From Kitasatospora kifunensis (GTDB lineage Bacteria; Actinomycetota; Actinomycetes; Streptomycetales; Streptomycetaceae), in assembly GCF_014203855.1 (NCBI RefSeq), contig NZ_JACHJV010000001.1, positions 6,634,001-6,698,000 on the forward strand: a DNA stretch of 64,000 nucleotides. Reading direction: 5' to 3'. A program made the position numbers and the translations under genes. The stretch's first letter is position 1. Each line of letters starts with the position of its first letter. Shown here in pieces: positions 32,896-40,696 of this stretch. The notes beneath the pieces were generated by a model, which searched no databases, was not told where the DNA came from, and was given only the letters and a program-made list of their open reading frames with translations.

Positions 32896-32967
<72 letters not shown>

Positions 32968-33000
32968 GGGAAGACCCCCGGCACGCCGGGGGACCTCTGG

Positions 33001-33071
33001 AGGTGGAGACGGGATTTGAACCCGTGTAGACGGCTTTGCAGGCCGTTGCCTCGCCTCTCGGCCACTCCACC
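33001..33071 (-). tRNA. tRNA-Cys (GCA)
   Basis: A 71-base cloverleaf: acceptor GGTGGAG pairs with CTCCACC, anticodon loop CTGCAAA (anticodon GCA), T-loop GGTTCAAATCC. The next three bases on the minus strand are CCA, so the 3' CCA end is encoded. Confidence 0.97.
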
Positions 33072-33124
33072 AGGCAACTTCGGTTGAACCATATCAGGAA
33101 GAACGATCATGCTGTCCTTCACCG

Positions 33125-33197
33125 AGCGGACGACGAGATTCGAACTCGCGACCCTCACCTTGGCAAGGTGATGCTCTACCAACTGAGCCACGTCCGC
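33125..33197 (-). tRNA. tRNA-Gly (GCC)
   Basis: A 73-base cloverleaf: acceptor GCGGACG, anticodon loop TTGCCAA (anticodon GCC), T-loop AGTTCGAATCT. First tRNA of the Gly-Cys-Val-Val-Val operon. The 241 bp upstream to pabB hold no other gene. Confidence 0.97.
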
Positions 33198-33438
33198 CTG
33201 TCTTCCGGTCTCTTCCCCGCTTTTGGCGGCTCCGTTTCCCGGCGACGTGTTGAACTTTAGCGGAAACCTGGGCCAGCTCAAATTCCGTATCCGCAGTGCG
33301 TCGCCGAGCGCCCCCTGCGGTCCGCCGATCGCACCCCGGCCGGAGCCCTGGACGTCCGCGCAGGTCAGCCGCCAACCGGGCCCCGTGCAGGCCGCCGCCT
33401 AGACTTTCGATCCACCGCGCCCCACCCGCAGGAGAACC

Positions 33439-34506
33439 GTGTCCAGCGCCAGCCCCGCCCCGCGCCCCGACCAGCCGATCGCCCGCTTCGGCGGCCGGCT
33501 CGCCACCGGACTGTGCGAGGTGACCGACGACCCCGCCGCACTGGAGAGTGAGGGCTGGTGGGCGGTTGCCTACGACTTCGAAGGACGTCTCACCTGCGCC
33601 CGGTTCGCCGAGGTCCACGTCGACCCGGTGCCCGCCCCGAGCGCCGACCGGTGGCGCGGCCCGCGCCCCGACAGCTGGCGCAGCTCGCTCGACCGCGCCG
33701 CCTACACCGCGGGCGTGCGACGGATCCGCGAACACATCGCGGCCGGCGAGGTCTACCAGGCCAACCTCTGCCGAGTACTGACCGCGCCGCTGCCCGACCC
33801 CGACCCGGCCCGCAGCGACATCGACGCCCTGACCGGCCTGCTGGCCCGCGGCAACCCCGCGCCCTACGCCGGCACCATCCGGCTGCCGGAGCACGGCGTG
33901 GAGATCGCCACCGCCTCGCCGGAGCTCTACCTGAGCCGCCACGGGCGCACCGTGGCCTCCGGCCCGATCAAGGGCACCGGGCGCACCGAGCACGACCTGC
34001 TCGAGAAGGACCACGCGGAGAACGTGATGATCGTCGACCTGGTCCGCAACGACCTCGGCCAGGCCTGCGCGACCGGCAGCATCACCGTCCCCGACCTGTG
34101 CGTGGTGGAGAAGCACCCCGGCCTGGTCCACCTCGTCTCGACGGTCGAGGGAACCCTGCGGGCGGACGCCGGCTGGCCCGAGCTGCTCGCCGCCACCTTC
34201 CCGCCCGGCTCGGTCACCGGCGCACCCAAGTCCAGCGCGCTGCGCATCATCGAGGCCTTGGAGAGGGCCCCGCGCGGCCCCTACTGCGGCGCTGTCGGCT
34301 GGGTCGACGCCGATCGCGGCCAGGCCGAACTCGCCGTCGGCATCCGCACGTTCTGGATCGACCGGAGCGATCCGGCGGCCCCGGTCCTGCACTTCGGCAC
34401 CGGCGCGGGCATCACCTGGGGCTCCGACCCCGAGGCCGAGTGGGCCGAGACCGAGCTCAAGGCGGCCCGCCTGGTCGCGATAGCGTCGGGCGAGCAGCCG
34501 GAGTAG
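33439..34506 (+). CDS. pabB: Aminodeoxychorismate synthase component I
   Basis: A 355-residue chorismate-binding enzyme making 4-amino-4-deoxychorismate for folate or p-aminobenzoate-derived metabolites. Motifs: IREHIAAGEVYQANLCR, SPELYLSR, GPIKGTGRT (conserved Lys/Gly loop), ENVMIVDLVRNDLG, and the chorismate-binding core PPGSVTGAPK. It is shorter than E. coli PabB (~450) and lacks part of the N-terminal domain, which is common in actinomycete housekeeping copies. The GTG has CAGGAG upstream. pabC follows 43 bp later. The glutamine amidotransferase partner (PabA) is not in the window. Confidence 0.92.
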   Translation: MSSASPAPRPDQPIARFGGRLATGLCEVTDDPAALESEGWWAVAYDFEGRLTCARFAEVHVDPVPAPSADRWRGPRPDSWRSSLDRAAYTAGVRRIREHIAAGEVYQANLCRVLTAPLPDPDPARSDIDALTGLLARGNPAPYAGTIRLPEHGVEIATASPELYLSRHGRTVASGPIKGTGRTEHDLLEKDHAENVMIVDLVRNDLGQACATGSITVPDLCVVEKHPGLVHLVSTVEGTLRADAGWPELLAATFPPGSVTGAPKSSALRIIEALERAPRGPYCGAVGWVDADRGQAELAVGIRTFWIDRSDPAAPVLHFGTGAGITWGSDPEAEWAETELKAARLVAIASGEQPE

Positions 34507-34549
34507 CGCCCGTCACTCCGGTCTCCCAGCCCGATGGAGGAGTGACCCG

Positions 34550-35365
34550 ATGATCTGGCTCAACGGCGCGCTGATCGAGGAGTCCACCGCCGAGGTCTCC
34601 GTGTTCGACCACGGACTGACCGTCGGCGACGGCGTCTTCGAGACCGTCAAGACCATGGATGGACAGGCCTTCGCGCTCACCCGCCACCTGGACCGGCTGG
34701 CCCGCTCGGCAGCCGGGCTGGGCCTGCCCGCCCCGGACCTCGAGGAGGTCCGCAAGGGCTGCCAGGCCGTGATCGCCGCCACCCCGACGCTGCTGGGCCG
34801 CCTGCGGATCACCTACACCGGGGGAGTGGCCCCGCTCGGTTCCGACCGCGGTGACTCCCCGCCCACCCTGGCCATCGCGCTCGGCGCGGCCGCTGCCCGC
34901 CCCGACACCACCGCCGTGGCCACCGTCCGCTGGACCCGCAACGAGCACAGCGCGGTGGCCGGCCTGAAGACCACCTCCTACGCGGAGAACGTCGTCGCGC
35001 TCGCCCACGCGCACCGCCAGGGCGCCAGCGAGGCGCTCTTCGCCAACACCGCAGGACAGCTCTGCGAGGGCACCGGGTCGAACGTCTTCGTGGTCCTCGG
35101 CGGCCGACTGCTCACCCCGCCGCTGGCCGCCGGCTGCCTGGCCGGCGTGACCCGCGCGTTGGTCGTCGAGTGGTGCGAGGCCGAGGAGGCCGAACTGCCT
35201 TACCAGGTACTGCGCGAGGCCGAGGAGGTCTTCCTGACCTCCACCCTGCGCGATGTGCAGGCCGTCGCCCGGGTCGACGACCACGAGCTGCCCGCCCCCG
35301 GCCCGGTCACCGCCCGCGCGATGGCCGCCTTCGCGGCCCGCGCGGCCGACGACCTGGATCCCTGA
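34550..35365 (+). CDS. pabC: Aminodeoxychorismate lyase
   Basis: A 271-residue fold-type IV PLP enzyme that splits aminodeoxychorismate to p-aminobenzoate and pyruvate. It begins MIWLNGALIEE and has FDHGLTVGDGVFET, the PLP lysine in GLKTTSYAENVVAL (about residue 142), and GTGSNVFVV for the cofactor phosphate. The ATG at 34550 has GGAGGAG 6-10 bases upstream. Adjacent to pabB, so the two form the pABA-producing module. A branched-chain or D-amino-acid aminotransferase role is possible for the fold but less likely in this context. Confidence 0.92.
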   Translation: MIWLNGALIEESTAEVSVFDHGLTVGDGVFETVKTMDGQAFALTRHLDRLARSAAGLGLPAPDLEEVRKGCQAVIAATPTLLGRLRITYTGGVAPLGSDRGDSPPTLAIALGAAAARPDTTAVATVRWTRNEHSAVAGLKTTSYAENVVALAHAHRQGASEALFANTAGQLCEGTGSNVFVVLGGRLLTPPLAAGCLAGVTRALVVEWCEAEEAELPYQVLREAEEVFLTSTLRDVQAVARVDDHELPAPGPVTARAMAAFAARAADDLDP

Positions 35366-35432
35366 CCTGCCCGGGACCTGGGTGGCTCGGATCCTCCGTT
35401 ACGCGGCCACCCGCGCCGGGAAGAGACGAGCC

Positions 35433-36275
35433 ATGACCACCACCCTGCGCCCGGCCGGTCCCCCGACGGCGACCCCCGACGGCGGAGCCGATCGCCGCTG
35501 GCTGATCTGCTCCAACGGTCGCCCGGTCGGTACCGTGCGCACCGTCGCCCGCCGCTACGGCTCCTATCTGGTCGGCCGGATCGAGGGGTTGGCGGTCACC
35601 GACGCCGCCCGCCGGCGCGGTCGCGGCACCGTCGCGGTGCTCGCCGCCGAGGAGGTGCTGCGGGCTTGGGGGTGCCAGCGCGCGGAGGTCACCGTGCCGG
35701 TCCAGGCCCCGCCCGCACACGCCCTGGCGCTGGCCCTCGGCTACACCGAGACCAACCTGCACCTGCTCAAGCGGATCGGCCAACCAGCCCAGCCCGCAAG
35801 CGGACTGACGATCCGTCCGATCGGCGCGGAGGACTTCCCCGACTGGCTCGAGGCCACCAAGGCCGAGTTCCGCGCACAGCTGGTGCGGGCCGGCCTCACC
35901 GAGGAGCAGGCCCGCCAGCGCTGTGCCACCGAGCACACCCGTCTGCTGCGGCAGGGCCACGCCACCCAGGACGTCGCCCTGCGCCGGCTGCTGGCCGACG
36001 GCCGGGCCGTCGGCAGCTTCTGGCTCGCACTGGACAACGGCCGACTGCCCGACGGCAGCCCGCTCGCCTGGGTGATGACCGTCGACGTGGCTCCGGAACT
36101 CCGCGGAAACGGCTACGGCCGCGAGCTGATGCTCGCGGCCGAACGTGAATGCCTCGCCGCCGGGGTGCGCGACCTCGGCCTGAATGTCTACAGCGGCAAT
36201 ACGGTCGCGCTCGGGCTCTACACCTCGCTCGACTATCGGATCACCCACTGGGTGCTGACGAAAACGCTGTTGTGA
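35433..36275 (+). CDS. GNAT-family acetyltransferase with two GNAT-like domains
   Basis: A 280-residue protein. A first, partial GNAT fold (about residues 20-115) contains LAVTDAARRRGRGTVAVLAAEE. The second, complete domain (about 128-280) has VMTVDVAPELRGNGYGRELMLAAE, the acetyl-CoA motif, and a C-terminal NVYSGNTVALGLYTSLDY typical of the family. Tandem GNAT proteins include mycothiol synthase-like enzymes, but no mycothiol-specific features were seen. The ATG at 35433 follows GGGAAGAGACGAG. It ends 9 bp from the stop of the convergent DsbA-like gene. Confidence 0.85.
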   Translation: MTTTLRPAGPPTATPDGGADRRWLICSNGRPVGTVRTVARRYGSYLVGRIEGLAVTDAARRRGRGTVAVLAAEEVLRAWGCQRAEVTVPVQAPPAHALALALGYTETNLHLLKRIGQPAQPASGLTIRPIGAEDFPDWLEATKAEFRAQLVRAGLTEEQARQRCATEHTRLLRQGHATQDVALRRLLADGRAVGSFWLALDNGRLPDGSPLAWVMTVDVAPELRGNGYGRELMLAAERECLAAGVRDLGLNVYSGNTVALGLYTSLDYRITHWVLTKTLL

Positions 36276-36284
36276 ATACCGCGC

Positions 36285-36773
36285 TCAGGCTTCCAGCAGT
36301 TCGGTGATCCGCTCCAGCAGCCCCTGCTGGCTCTGCCCGCCGTCCAGCCGCTTCCCGGCGACCAGATAGGTCGGCGTCCCGGTCACCCCGATGGCCTTGC
36401 CCTCGGCCTGGTCGGCATCCACCACCAGCGTGTGGCGGCCGTCGATCAGCGCCAGCTCGACCTCCTCGGCGTCCAGCCCGACCTGCGCGGCCACCTCGAG
36501 CAGCAGCTGCTGGCCGCGCTTGTCCAGCTCGTCCACCCGGGCCAGCACGGCCTCCACGAACGGCCACCCCCGGCCCTGCGCGAAGGCCTCCTCGGCCGCC
36601 TCGGCCGCTGCGTACGCGTGCTTGTGCTTCTCCAGCGGGAAGTGCCGCAACGAAATGGTCAGCGCGTCGCCGTACCGCTCACGCAGCGCTCGGACGTCGT
36701 CGAGCGCGGTGCGGCAGTCCGGACACTGCAGCTCGCACCAGAACTCCAACTGGGGCAGGGAACCTTCGGTCAT
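36285..36773 (-). CDS. DsbA-family thioredoxin-fold protein
   Basis: A 162-residue DsbA/FrnE-like protein. The redox motif is CPDC in FWCELQCPDCRTALDD (about residues 18-21), and the cis-proline loop is GVTGTPTYLVAGK (about 130). No signal peptide or lipobox, so it should act in the cytoplasm, unlike classical DsbA. The inserted helical domain is present (HFPLEKHKHAYAAAEAAEEAF). Probably a thiol-disulfide oxidoreductase or mycothiol-linked reductase; the substrate is unknown. Start ATG at 36773. Confidence 0.9.
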   Translation of the reverse strand: MTEGSLPQLEFWCELQCPDCRTALDDVRALRERYGDALTISLRHFPLEKHKHAYAAAEAAEEAFAQGRGWPFVEAVLARVDELDKRGQQLLLEVAAQVGLDAEEVELALIDGRHTLVVDADQAEGKAIGVTGTPTYLVAGKRLDGGQSQQGLLERITELLEA

Positions 36774-36824
36774 GCGCCCAGTGTTCCACTAGCAGGGGAC
36801 CTGAACAGACCAGGACGGAGAGCC

Positions 36825-36932
36825 ATGCGCACCAGCGACTCGACACCGCGCCCGAGATCAGGCCAGGCGTGCAGGGCACCGAGCCCCGCCACCCGGGCTC
36901 CCCACCCGGTTAGGTCCACCCGGCCATGCTGA
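36825..36932 (+). CDS. Possible 35-codon ORF overlapping the next start
   Basis: An ATG with GGACGGAG 4 bases upstream opens a 35-residue Arg/Pro/Ser-rich frame ending in a TGA that overlaps the ATG of the next gene (ATGCTGA). Such an overlap could couple translation. The composition is that of random high-GC sequence, and the downstream gene may be leaderless, so this may be chance. Confidence 0.25.
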   Translation: MRTSDSTPRPRSGQACRAPSPATRAPHPVRSTRPC

Positions 36933-37417
36933 CCGCCGCGATCTGCTACGCCCTGAGCGCCGCAGGGCTGGTGCTGGCCGCCACCCACGGCCTTCGCCGC
37001 CGTTGGCGCACCGCCACCCGCTGGGCGGGCCTGGCCCTGCTGCCCGCCGGCGTCTACCTGACCGGTCTGGTCCCGGTGGGCACCGCCATCGGCCGTGCCG
37101 TCGGCCACTGGGCCACCAAGCTCGTCTTCGACCCCATGGTCTGGACGGGCGTCGCCCTGCTCGGCCTCGCCGTCCTGCTGCTGGTGCTCAGCCGACTGAG
37201 CGCCGCCGGCCGCGAGGGCGGGTCGAGCCGCGCCGCCGCGTCGGCCACCGACGGGTCGCTCGGCCGCGGCGGGGCAACGGCCCGCGAGCAGCGTGCGGCT
37301 CCGGCGGCCACCACCCCGCCCGCCGTGGCACCGGCCCCGAAGGGCAAGAAGAGCGCCGCCGAGGAGCTCGGCGACTTCTCCGACATCGAGGAGATCCTGC
37401 GCAAGCGCGGCATCTGA
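36926..37417 (+). CDS. Small membrane protein, unknown
   Basis: A 163-residue protein with three predicted transmembrane helices: MLTAAICYALSAAGLVLAATHG (1-22), AGLALLPAGVYLTGLVPVG (about 36-54) and WTGVALLGLAVLLLVLS (about 73-90). A charged, disordered cytoplasmic tail ends with the helix EELGDFSDIEEILRKRGI. No named domain recognised; the acidic tail motif is probably the conserved functional part. A TTAGGT hexamer 10 bases before the ATG and the lack of a Shine-Dalgarno suggest leaderless expression. Confidence 0.75.
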   Translation: MLTAAICYALSAAGLVLAATHGLRRRWRTATRWAGLALLPAGVYLTGLVPVGTAIGRAVGHWATKLVFDPMVWTGVALLGLAVLLLVLSRLSAAGREGGSSRAAASATDGSLGRGGATAREQRAAPAATTPPAVAPAPKGKKSAAEELGDFSDIEEILRKRGI

Positions 37418-37458
37418 AGCGCGGCAGCCGAGAGGGTTCGCCAGAGCCGCCCTGGGGG

Positions 37459-38058
37459 TCACCCCACGCTGACCGTGACCTCGTCGTCGGTGACCGCTGC
37501 ACTGTCGGCGGCAGAGCGCTGGCGTGCCCGGTAGGCGGCCACGTGCATCCGGTTCCCACAGGTGCGGCTGTCGCAGTAGCGGCGCGAGCGGTTGCGCGAC
37601 AGGTCCACGAAGACGCGCGCACAGTCGGGCGCCTCGCAGCGGCGAAGCCGCTCGCGCTCGCCGGCCATCAGGATCAGGCCCAGCGCCATCCCCAGCTCGG
37701 CCGCCAGGTGGTCGGCCAGCGCCGCGTGCGGGGCGAAGTAGTGCATGTGCCAGCCGTGGCCGTCGTGGTCGGTCAGCCGGGGCGTCGCGTTCACCGCGGC
37801 CACCAGGGCGTTCACCAGCTCAGCGGCGACCTGGGTGGAGGGGGCGGTGAAGATGTCCCGCAGCTGCCCGCGCAGTCGGTGCACGGCGGCCAGGTCCAGC
37901 GGCGTGACCGAGTCCACCTCGCTGATGTTGCCGCGCACCACGAAGGCGTCCAGGGCGGCCACATCCGGCAGCTGCTCCCGGCCGGCCACCTCGGGTGAGG
38001 TGTTGAGCAGCTCGACCAGCAGGCCCAGGGCGCACTCGGTGTCATGGGTGATCAGCAC
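37459..38058 (-). CDS. CGNR zinc-finger (ABATE-domain) protein
   Basis: A 199-residue protein. The N-terminal ABATE domain (about 10-130) begins with LGLLVELLNTSPEVAG. The C-terminal zinc finger (about 138-182) has RCEAPDCARVFVDLSRNRSRRYCDSRTCGNRMHVAAYRARQR, in which Cys141, Cys146, Cys162 and Cys167 can bind Zn and CGNR names the family. Members are thought to be DNA-binding regulators of stress responses. Start ATG at 38058. It is transcribed in the same direction as ssgB, upstream of it on the map and downstream in transcription order, but a terminator hairpin lies between. Confidence 0.9.
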   Translation of the reverse strand: MLITHDTECALGLLVELLNTSPEVAGREQLPDVAALDAFVVRGNISEVDSVTPLDLAAVHRLRGQLRDIFTAPSTQVAAELVNALVAAVNATPRLTDHDGHGWHMHYFAPHAALADHLAAELGMALGLILMAGERERLRRCEAPDCARVFVDLSRNRSRRYCDSRTCGNRMHVAAYRARQRSAADSAAVTDDEVTVSVG

Positions 38059-38157
38059 GTGGGAACTCCTCGCGTGCGCCGGGGGCGGACGGTGCCGCCC
38101 GCTTCGGGCTCATCACCCGCGAACTCTACCGGCCCGTACCCCCGAGCGTGCCGAAGG

Positions 38158-38213
38158 CGTCCGGCACCACGACCCGGCCCGCCGTAGCGGGCCGGACACC
38201 GTGGCACCGGACG
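38158..38213 (-). terminator. Two-tier hairpin downstream of ssgB
   Basis: An inner stem CGGCCCGC-CGTA-GCGGGCCG (38175-38194) is enclosed by an imperfect outer stem (GCGTCCGGCACCAC with 38200-38213, two mismatches). It lies in the 319-bp gap between ssgB and the CGNR gene, which holds no other gene. Likely the ssgB terminator. Confidence 0.65.
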
Positions 38214-38377
38214 CCTCCAGCGGAGGAGCCCGCGCCGCTCACGCGTGAACCTCCTGGACGACCGGCCCCGAGACCGCGAAGCGCGGTTGAATCGGTGGCC
38301 GTGCCCCCGAGTAGGACAGCCACCTGAGGAATCGACACTGATGTCGACCGAGCGACCGGGGGAGCACCCCCGATGCT

Positions 38378-38791
38378 TCAGCTCTCGGCAAGGATGTGCG
38401 ACAGCTCCCGATCCAGATCGAAGTGGCGATGTTCGGTGCCGGGCGGCACGGCGGCGTCGGTCCGCTTGAGGAACGACTCAAGCGCCCGGGCCGGGGCCTC
38501 CAGCAGGGCTTCCCCCTCGGGGGAAGACAGCGCGATGCAGACGACTCCCTGTCCGTGACTGCGTGACGGCCACACCCGGACGTCGCCGGTCCCGGTGGGT
38601 CGATGCAGTCCCTCCGCGAGCAGGTCGCGGGCGAACACCCACTCCACGGTCTCGTCGGCACCGGTGTGGAAGGTGGCGTGCACGGCATAGGGGTCGGCAG
38701 TGTCGTAGCGCAGGCCCGCGGGGACGGGCAGTGACGACTCGCTCGACACGATGAGGCGCAGGTGCAGCTCACAGCTGACCGTGGTGTTCAT
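38378..38791 (-). CDS. ssgB: Sporulation-specific cell division activator SsgB
   Basis: A 137-residue SsgA-like protein, essentially the canonical SsgB: it begins MNTTVSCELHLRLIVSSE, contains GLRYDTADPYAVHATFHTGA and VWPSRSHGQGVVCIALSSP, and ends DLDRELSHILAES. SsgB recruits FtsZ to future septum sites in sporulating aerial hyphae with SsgA. The ATG at 38791 has GAAAGG upstream; the open frame extends further but only this start gives the conserved N-terminus. Its presence marks the organism as a sporulating streptomycete-type actinomycete. A stress-sigma-like promoter (38850-38876) precedes it. Confidence 0.97.
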   Translation of the reverse strand: MNTTVSCELHLRLIVSSESSLPVPAGLRYDTADPYAVHATFHTGADETVEWVFARDLLAEGLHRPTGTGDVRVWPSRSHGQGVVCIALSSPEGEALLEAPARALESFLKRTDAAVPPGTEHRHFDLDRELSHILAES

Positions 38792-38849
38792 AAGCGCCAG
38801 GGCCTTTCGCTCAGTGTGCGCTCGGGGAATCGCACGTCGGCGAACGGAC

Positions 38850-38876
38850 CATCCCACCCCCAGCGGCGATGTAAAC
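38850..38876 (-). promoter_or_regulatory. Possible sigma-H/sigma-B-type promoter of ssgB
   Basis: On the minus strand GTTTAC (38876-38871) and GGGATG (38855-38850) are 15 bp apart, resembling the GTTT...GGGTA pattern of streptomycete stress/sporulation sigma factors. It lies about 60-85 bp upstream of the ssgB start. Tentative. Confidence 0.35.
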
Positions 38877-38919
38877 CCCTCTGTCCCGATTCGGGGCCCT
38901 GCGGTAACCCTTCCGGCGC

Positions 38920-38964
38920 ATTGCGCAATCGACCGGAAGCGGTGCGGAACCGGACCGGAAGCGG
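38920..38964. repeat. Phased 12-bp direct repeats plus palindrome upstream of ssgB
   Basis: GACCGGAAGCGG occurs exactly at 38931-38942 and 38953-38964, 22 bp apart (two helical turns), next to the perfect palindrome ATTGCGCAAT (38920-38929). The position, 130-170 bp upstream of ssgB, suits an activator site. The rest of the 38792-39159 gap shows no gene. Confidence 0.5.
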
Positions 38965-39159
38965 ATATCGGTTCAGCCGGTGAGAGGCGGGCTGAGAGAC
39001 CGGGTGAGTGGCGGGGCGAGAGTCCTCGGGAGCCGTGGGTGAATGGTGACGGATCGTGACGGATGGCGACTGCCGGGCTGGTGGAGCCCGGTCCGGGGGG
39101 TTCGGGGTGGGGGTGGCGCGGAGCACCCCTCGGGATGCGGTAATGTTTTCCCTGCAGCC

Positions 39160-39231
39160 GGGCGATTAGCTCAGCGGGAGAGCACTTCGTTCACACCGAA
39201 GGGGTCACTGGTTCGATCCCAGTATCGCCCA
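39160..39231 (+). tRNA. tRNA-Val (CAC), first copy
   Basis: A 72-base cloverleaf: acceptor GGGCGAT pairs with ATCGCCC, anticodon loop TTCACAC (anticodon CAC, reads GUG), T-loop GGTTCGATCC. TAATGT at 39141-39146 may be its -10 element. It is followed by an intrinsic terminator. Confidence 0.97.
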
Positions 39232-39244
39232 CCGGATTGCAAGT

Positions 39245-39292
39245 AAGGCGTAGGACCTCGGTTATTTATTGACCGGGGTCCTACGCCTTTTC
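39245..39292 (+). terminator. Intrinsic terminator of first tRNA-Val(CAC)
   Basis: AAGGCGTAGGACCTCGGT (39245-39262) pairs with 39272-39289 (one G-T), with an AT-rich 9-base loop and a T-rich tail (CTTTTCG). Confidence 0.9.
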
Positions 39293-39433
39293 GTTGTTCT
39301 GCGACGGTTAGCCGGATGCTCGGGATCGGTCCGCGGGAGTCGTTTTGGAACTGATGCCTCGTCACCATGCCTTTCCCCGCCGGATGCTGTCGCGACGTCG
39401 AGTGGCCGCCGGTGGGCCGCGAGGTGAACCACG

Positions 39434-39464
39434 TTGCGTGGCACCCCCCAGTCGGTGCTATTGT
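39434..39464 (+). promoter_or_regulatory. Promoter of second tRNA-Val(CAC)
   Basis: TTGCGT (39434-39439) and TATTGT (39459-39464) are 19 bp apart, and the tRNA begins 14 bp after the -10, a typical vegetative promoter. Confidence 0.6.
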
Positions 39465-39478
39465 TCTTCTCGTTGCCC

Positions 39479-39550
39479 GGGCGATTAGCTCAGCGGGAGA
39501 GCACTTCGTTCACACCGAAGGGGTCACTGGTTCGATCCCAGTATCGCCCA
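39479..39550 (+). tRNA. tRNA-Val (CAC), second copy
   Basis: A 72-base cloverleaf identical to the copy at 39160, anticodon CAC. Its flanks differ from the first copy, and it has its own promoter and terminator. Confidence 0.97.
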
Positions 39551-39560
39551 CCGGACAACA

Positions 39561-39594
39561 TCGGGCCCCAACTGCCACGGCAGTTGGGGCCCGA
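39561..39594 (+). terminator. Terminator of second tRNA-Val(CAC)
   Basis: A perfect 15-bp stem TCGGGCCCCAACTGC paired with 39580-39594, loop CACG. It also faces the convergent exonuclease gene. Confidence 0.88.
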
Positions 39595-39639
39595 TGCATC
39601 TCTGGGACTTCTGCTGGTGGGACTTCTGCTGACGCCTGG

Positions 39640-40419
39640 TCAGGCGGCGCTCTCGCAACGGTGCTCGGCGCTGACCGGGGCGCCGCAGAGGCAGCGGGCC
39701 GGGCGCAGCGGCCAGGACCGGTCCACCCGTTCCGGAGTGCCGGACCGGTCGAACCACTCCTGCAGCCCGCGCGCCTGGGCGGCGTGCCAGCGGGCCTGCC
39801 GCAGGTGCAGCTCGGCCGTCGAGAACTCGCCCAGTGCGGTGCTGTGCCGCTCGCCCAGTGCGCGGACCAGTTGCAGGGCGGCCCAGGCGTCGGCGCCCGC
39901 GTCGTGCGCATCGGCGAGCGCTATGCCGTAGTGCGCGCACAGGTCGGTGAGGGTGCGGCGGCCCTTGCGGTAGCGGTCCACGTGCTTGTCCAGCACCCGT
40001 GGATCGACCACCAGCAGCTCGGCGTCGGCCAGCACCCCGGCCAGCGAGCTCTGCCGGTGGCGGCGCAACTCCCGGTCCAGCAGGGTCAGATCGTAGGGCG
40101 CGTTCATCACCACCAGGGGGACTCCGGCCCTGGCCTGCTCGGCCAGCGCCCGGGCGATCTCGGCGGTTGCCAGCACCGGCGAGCAGCCGTGGGCGCGCAC
40201 CCGCTCGTCGGTGATGCCGTGCACCGCGCGAGCTCCGTCGGGGATCGGGACGCCCGGATCGACCAGCCAAGTCAGCCGCTCCACCGGCGCGTCGGGCGCG
40301 GACTGCAGGACCAGGGCGGCGGAGACCACCCGGTCCGTTTCCACGTCCACGCCGGTGGTCTCGGTGTCGAAGGAGGCGAGTGGGCCTTCGTACCAGTGGA
40401 GGTTCTGCAACGTGACCAC
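39640..40419 (-). CDS. DnaQ-like 3'-5' exonuclease
   Basis: A 259-residue DEDD exonuclease. ExoI motif: FDTETTGVD (about residues 17-25, catalytic Asp and Glu). ExoII: NAPYDLTLL (Asp about 108). ExoIII: HDAGADAWAAL (H-x4-D, DEDDh type, about 173-183). After residue ~200 a tail ends in RCLCGAPVSAEHRC, a likely small metal-binding or structural Cys pair. GTG start at 40419. Similar to the epsilon-type exonucleases conserved in actinobacteria. It may act in DNA repair or RNA turnover; the specific role is not determined. It is divergent from thrS. Confidence 0.9.
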   Translation of the reverse strand: MVTLQNLHWYEGPLASFDTETTGVDVETDRVVSAALVLQSAPDAPVERLTWLVDPGVPIPDGARAVHGITDERVRAHGCSPVLATAEIARALAEQARAGVPLVVMNAPYDLTLLDRELRRHRQSSLAGVLADAELLVVDPRVLDKHVDRYRKGRRTLTDLCAHYGIALADAHDAGADAWAALQLVRALGERHSTALGEFSTAELHLRQARWHAAQARGLQEWFDRSGTPERVDRSWPLRPARCLCGAPVSAEHRCESAA

Positions 40420-40542
40420 CCCTCAACTCCCCTGATGTGCCCCCGGACCGGCCTGGTGCACCATCGAGGACTGACGGTGCACCGGCTCGCGGTGCGGTTC
40501 CGAGCAGGTGATACCCCGGGCCGGCACCGCTTCAATCCCAAG

Positions 40543-40601
40543 CGGCCCGGCCGAAGCGAACCACCGGCCCGGCTGCGGCGAACGACAGGCCGGGCCGGTG
40601 G
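40543..40601 (+). promoter_or_regulatory. Attenuator-like competing stems upstream of thrS
   Basis: CCACCGGCCCGGC (40561-40573) pairs perfectly with 40589-40601 to form a 13-bp terminator-like hairpin. An upstream segment CGGCCCGGCC (40543-40552) can instead pair with 40588-40597. The two structures are mutually exclusive, the layout of a transcription attenuator. No T-box sequence was seen. High GC makes chance pairing possible. Confidence 0.4.
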
Positions 40602-40696
40602 ACGCAGGTGTACGGCGAGCACGGCGGGCTCGGTACCATCGGGGAACGCAGTACTAGCTGCGGCCCCCATCACAGCCAGCACGTCAGGAGAGACCG

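Noticed and set aside
40420..40696. T-box leader upstream of thrS
   Set aside because: No T-box sequence (GGTGGAACCGCG-like) or specifier loop could be found.
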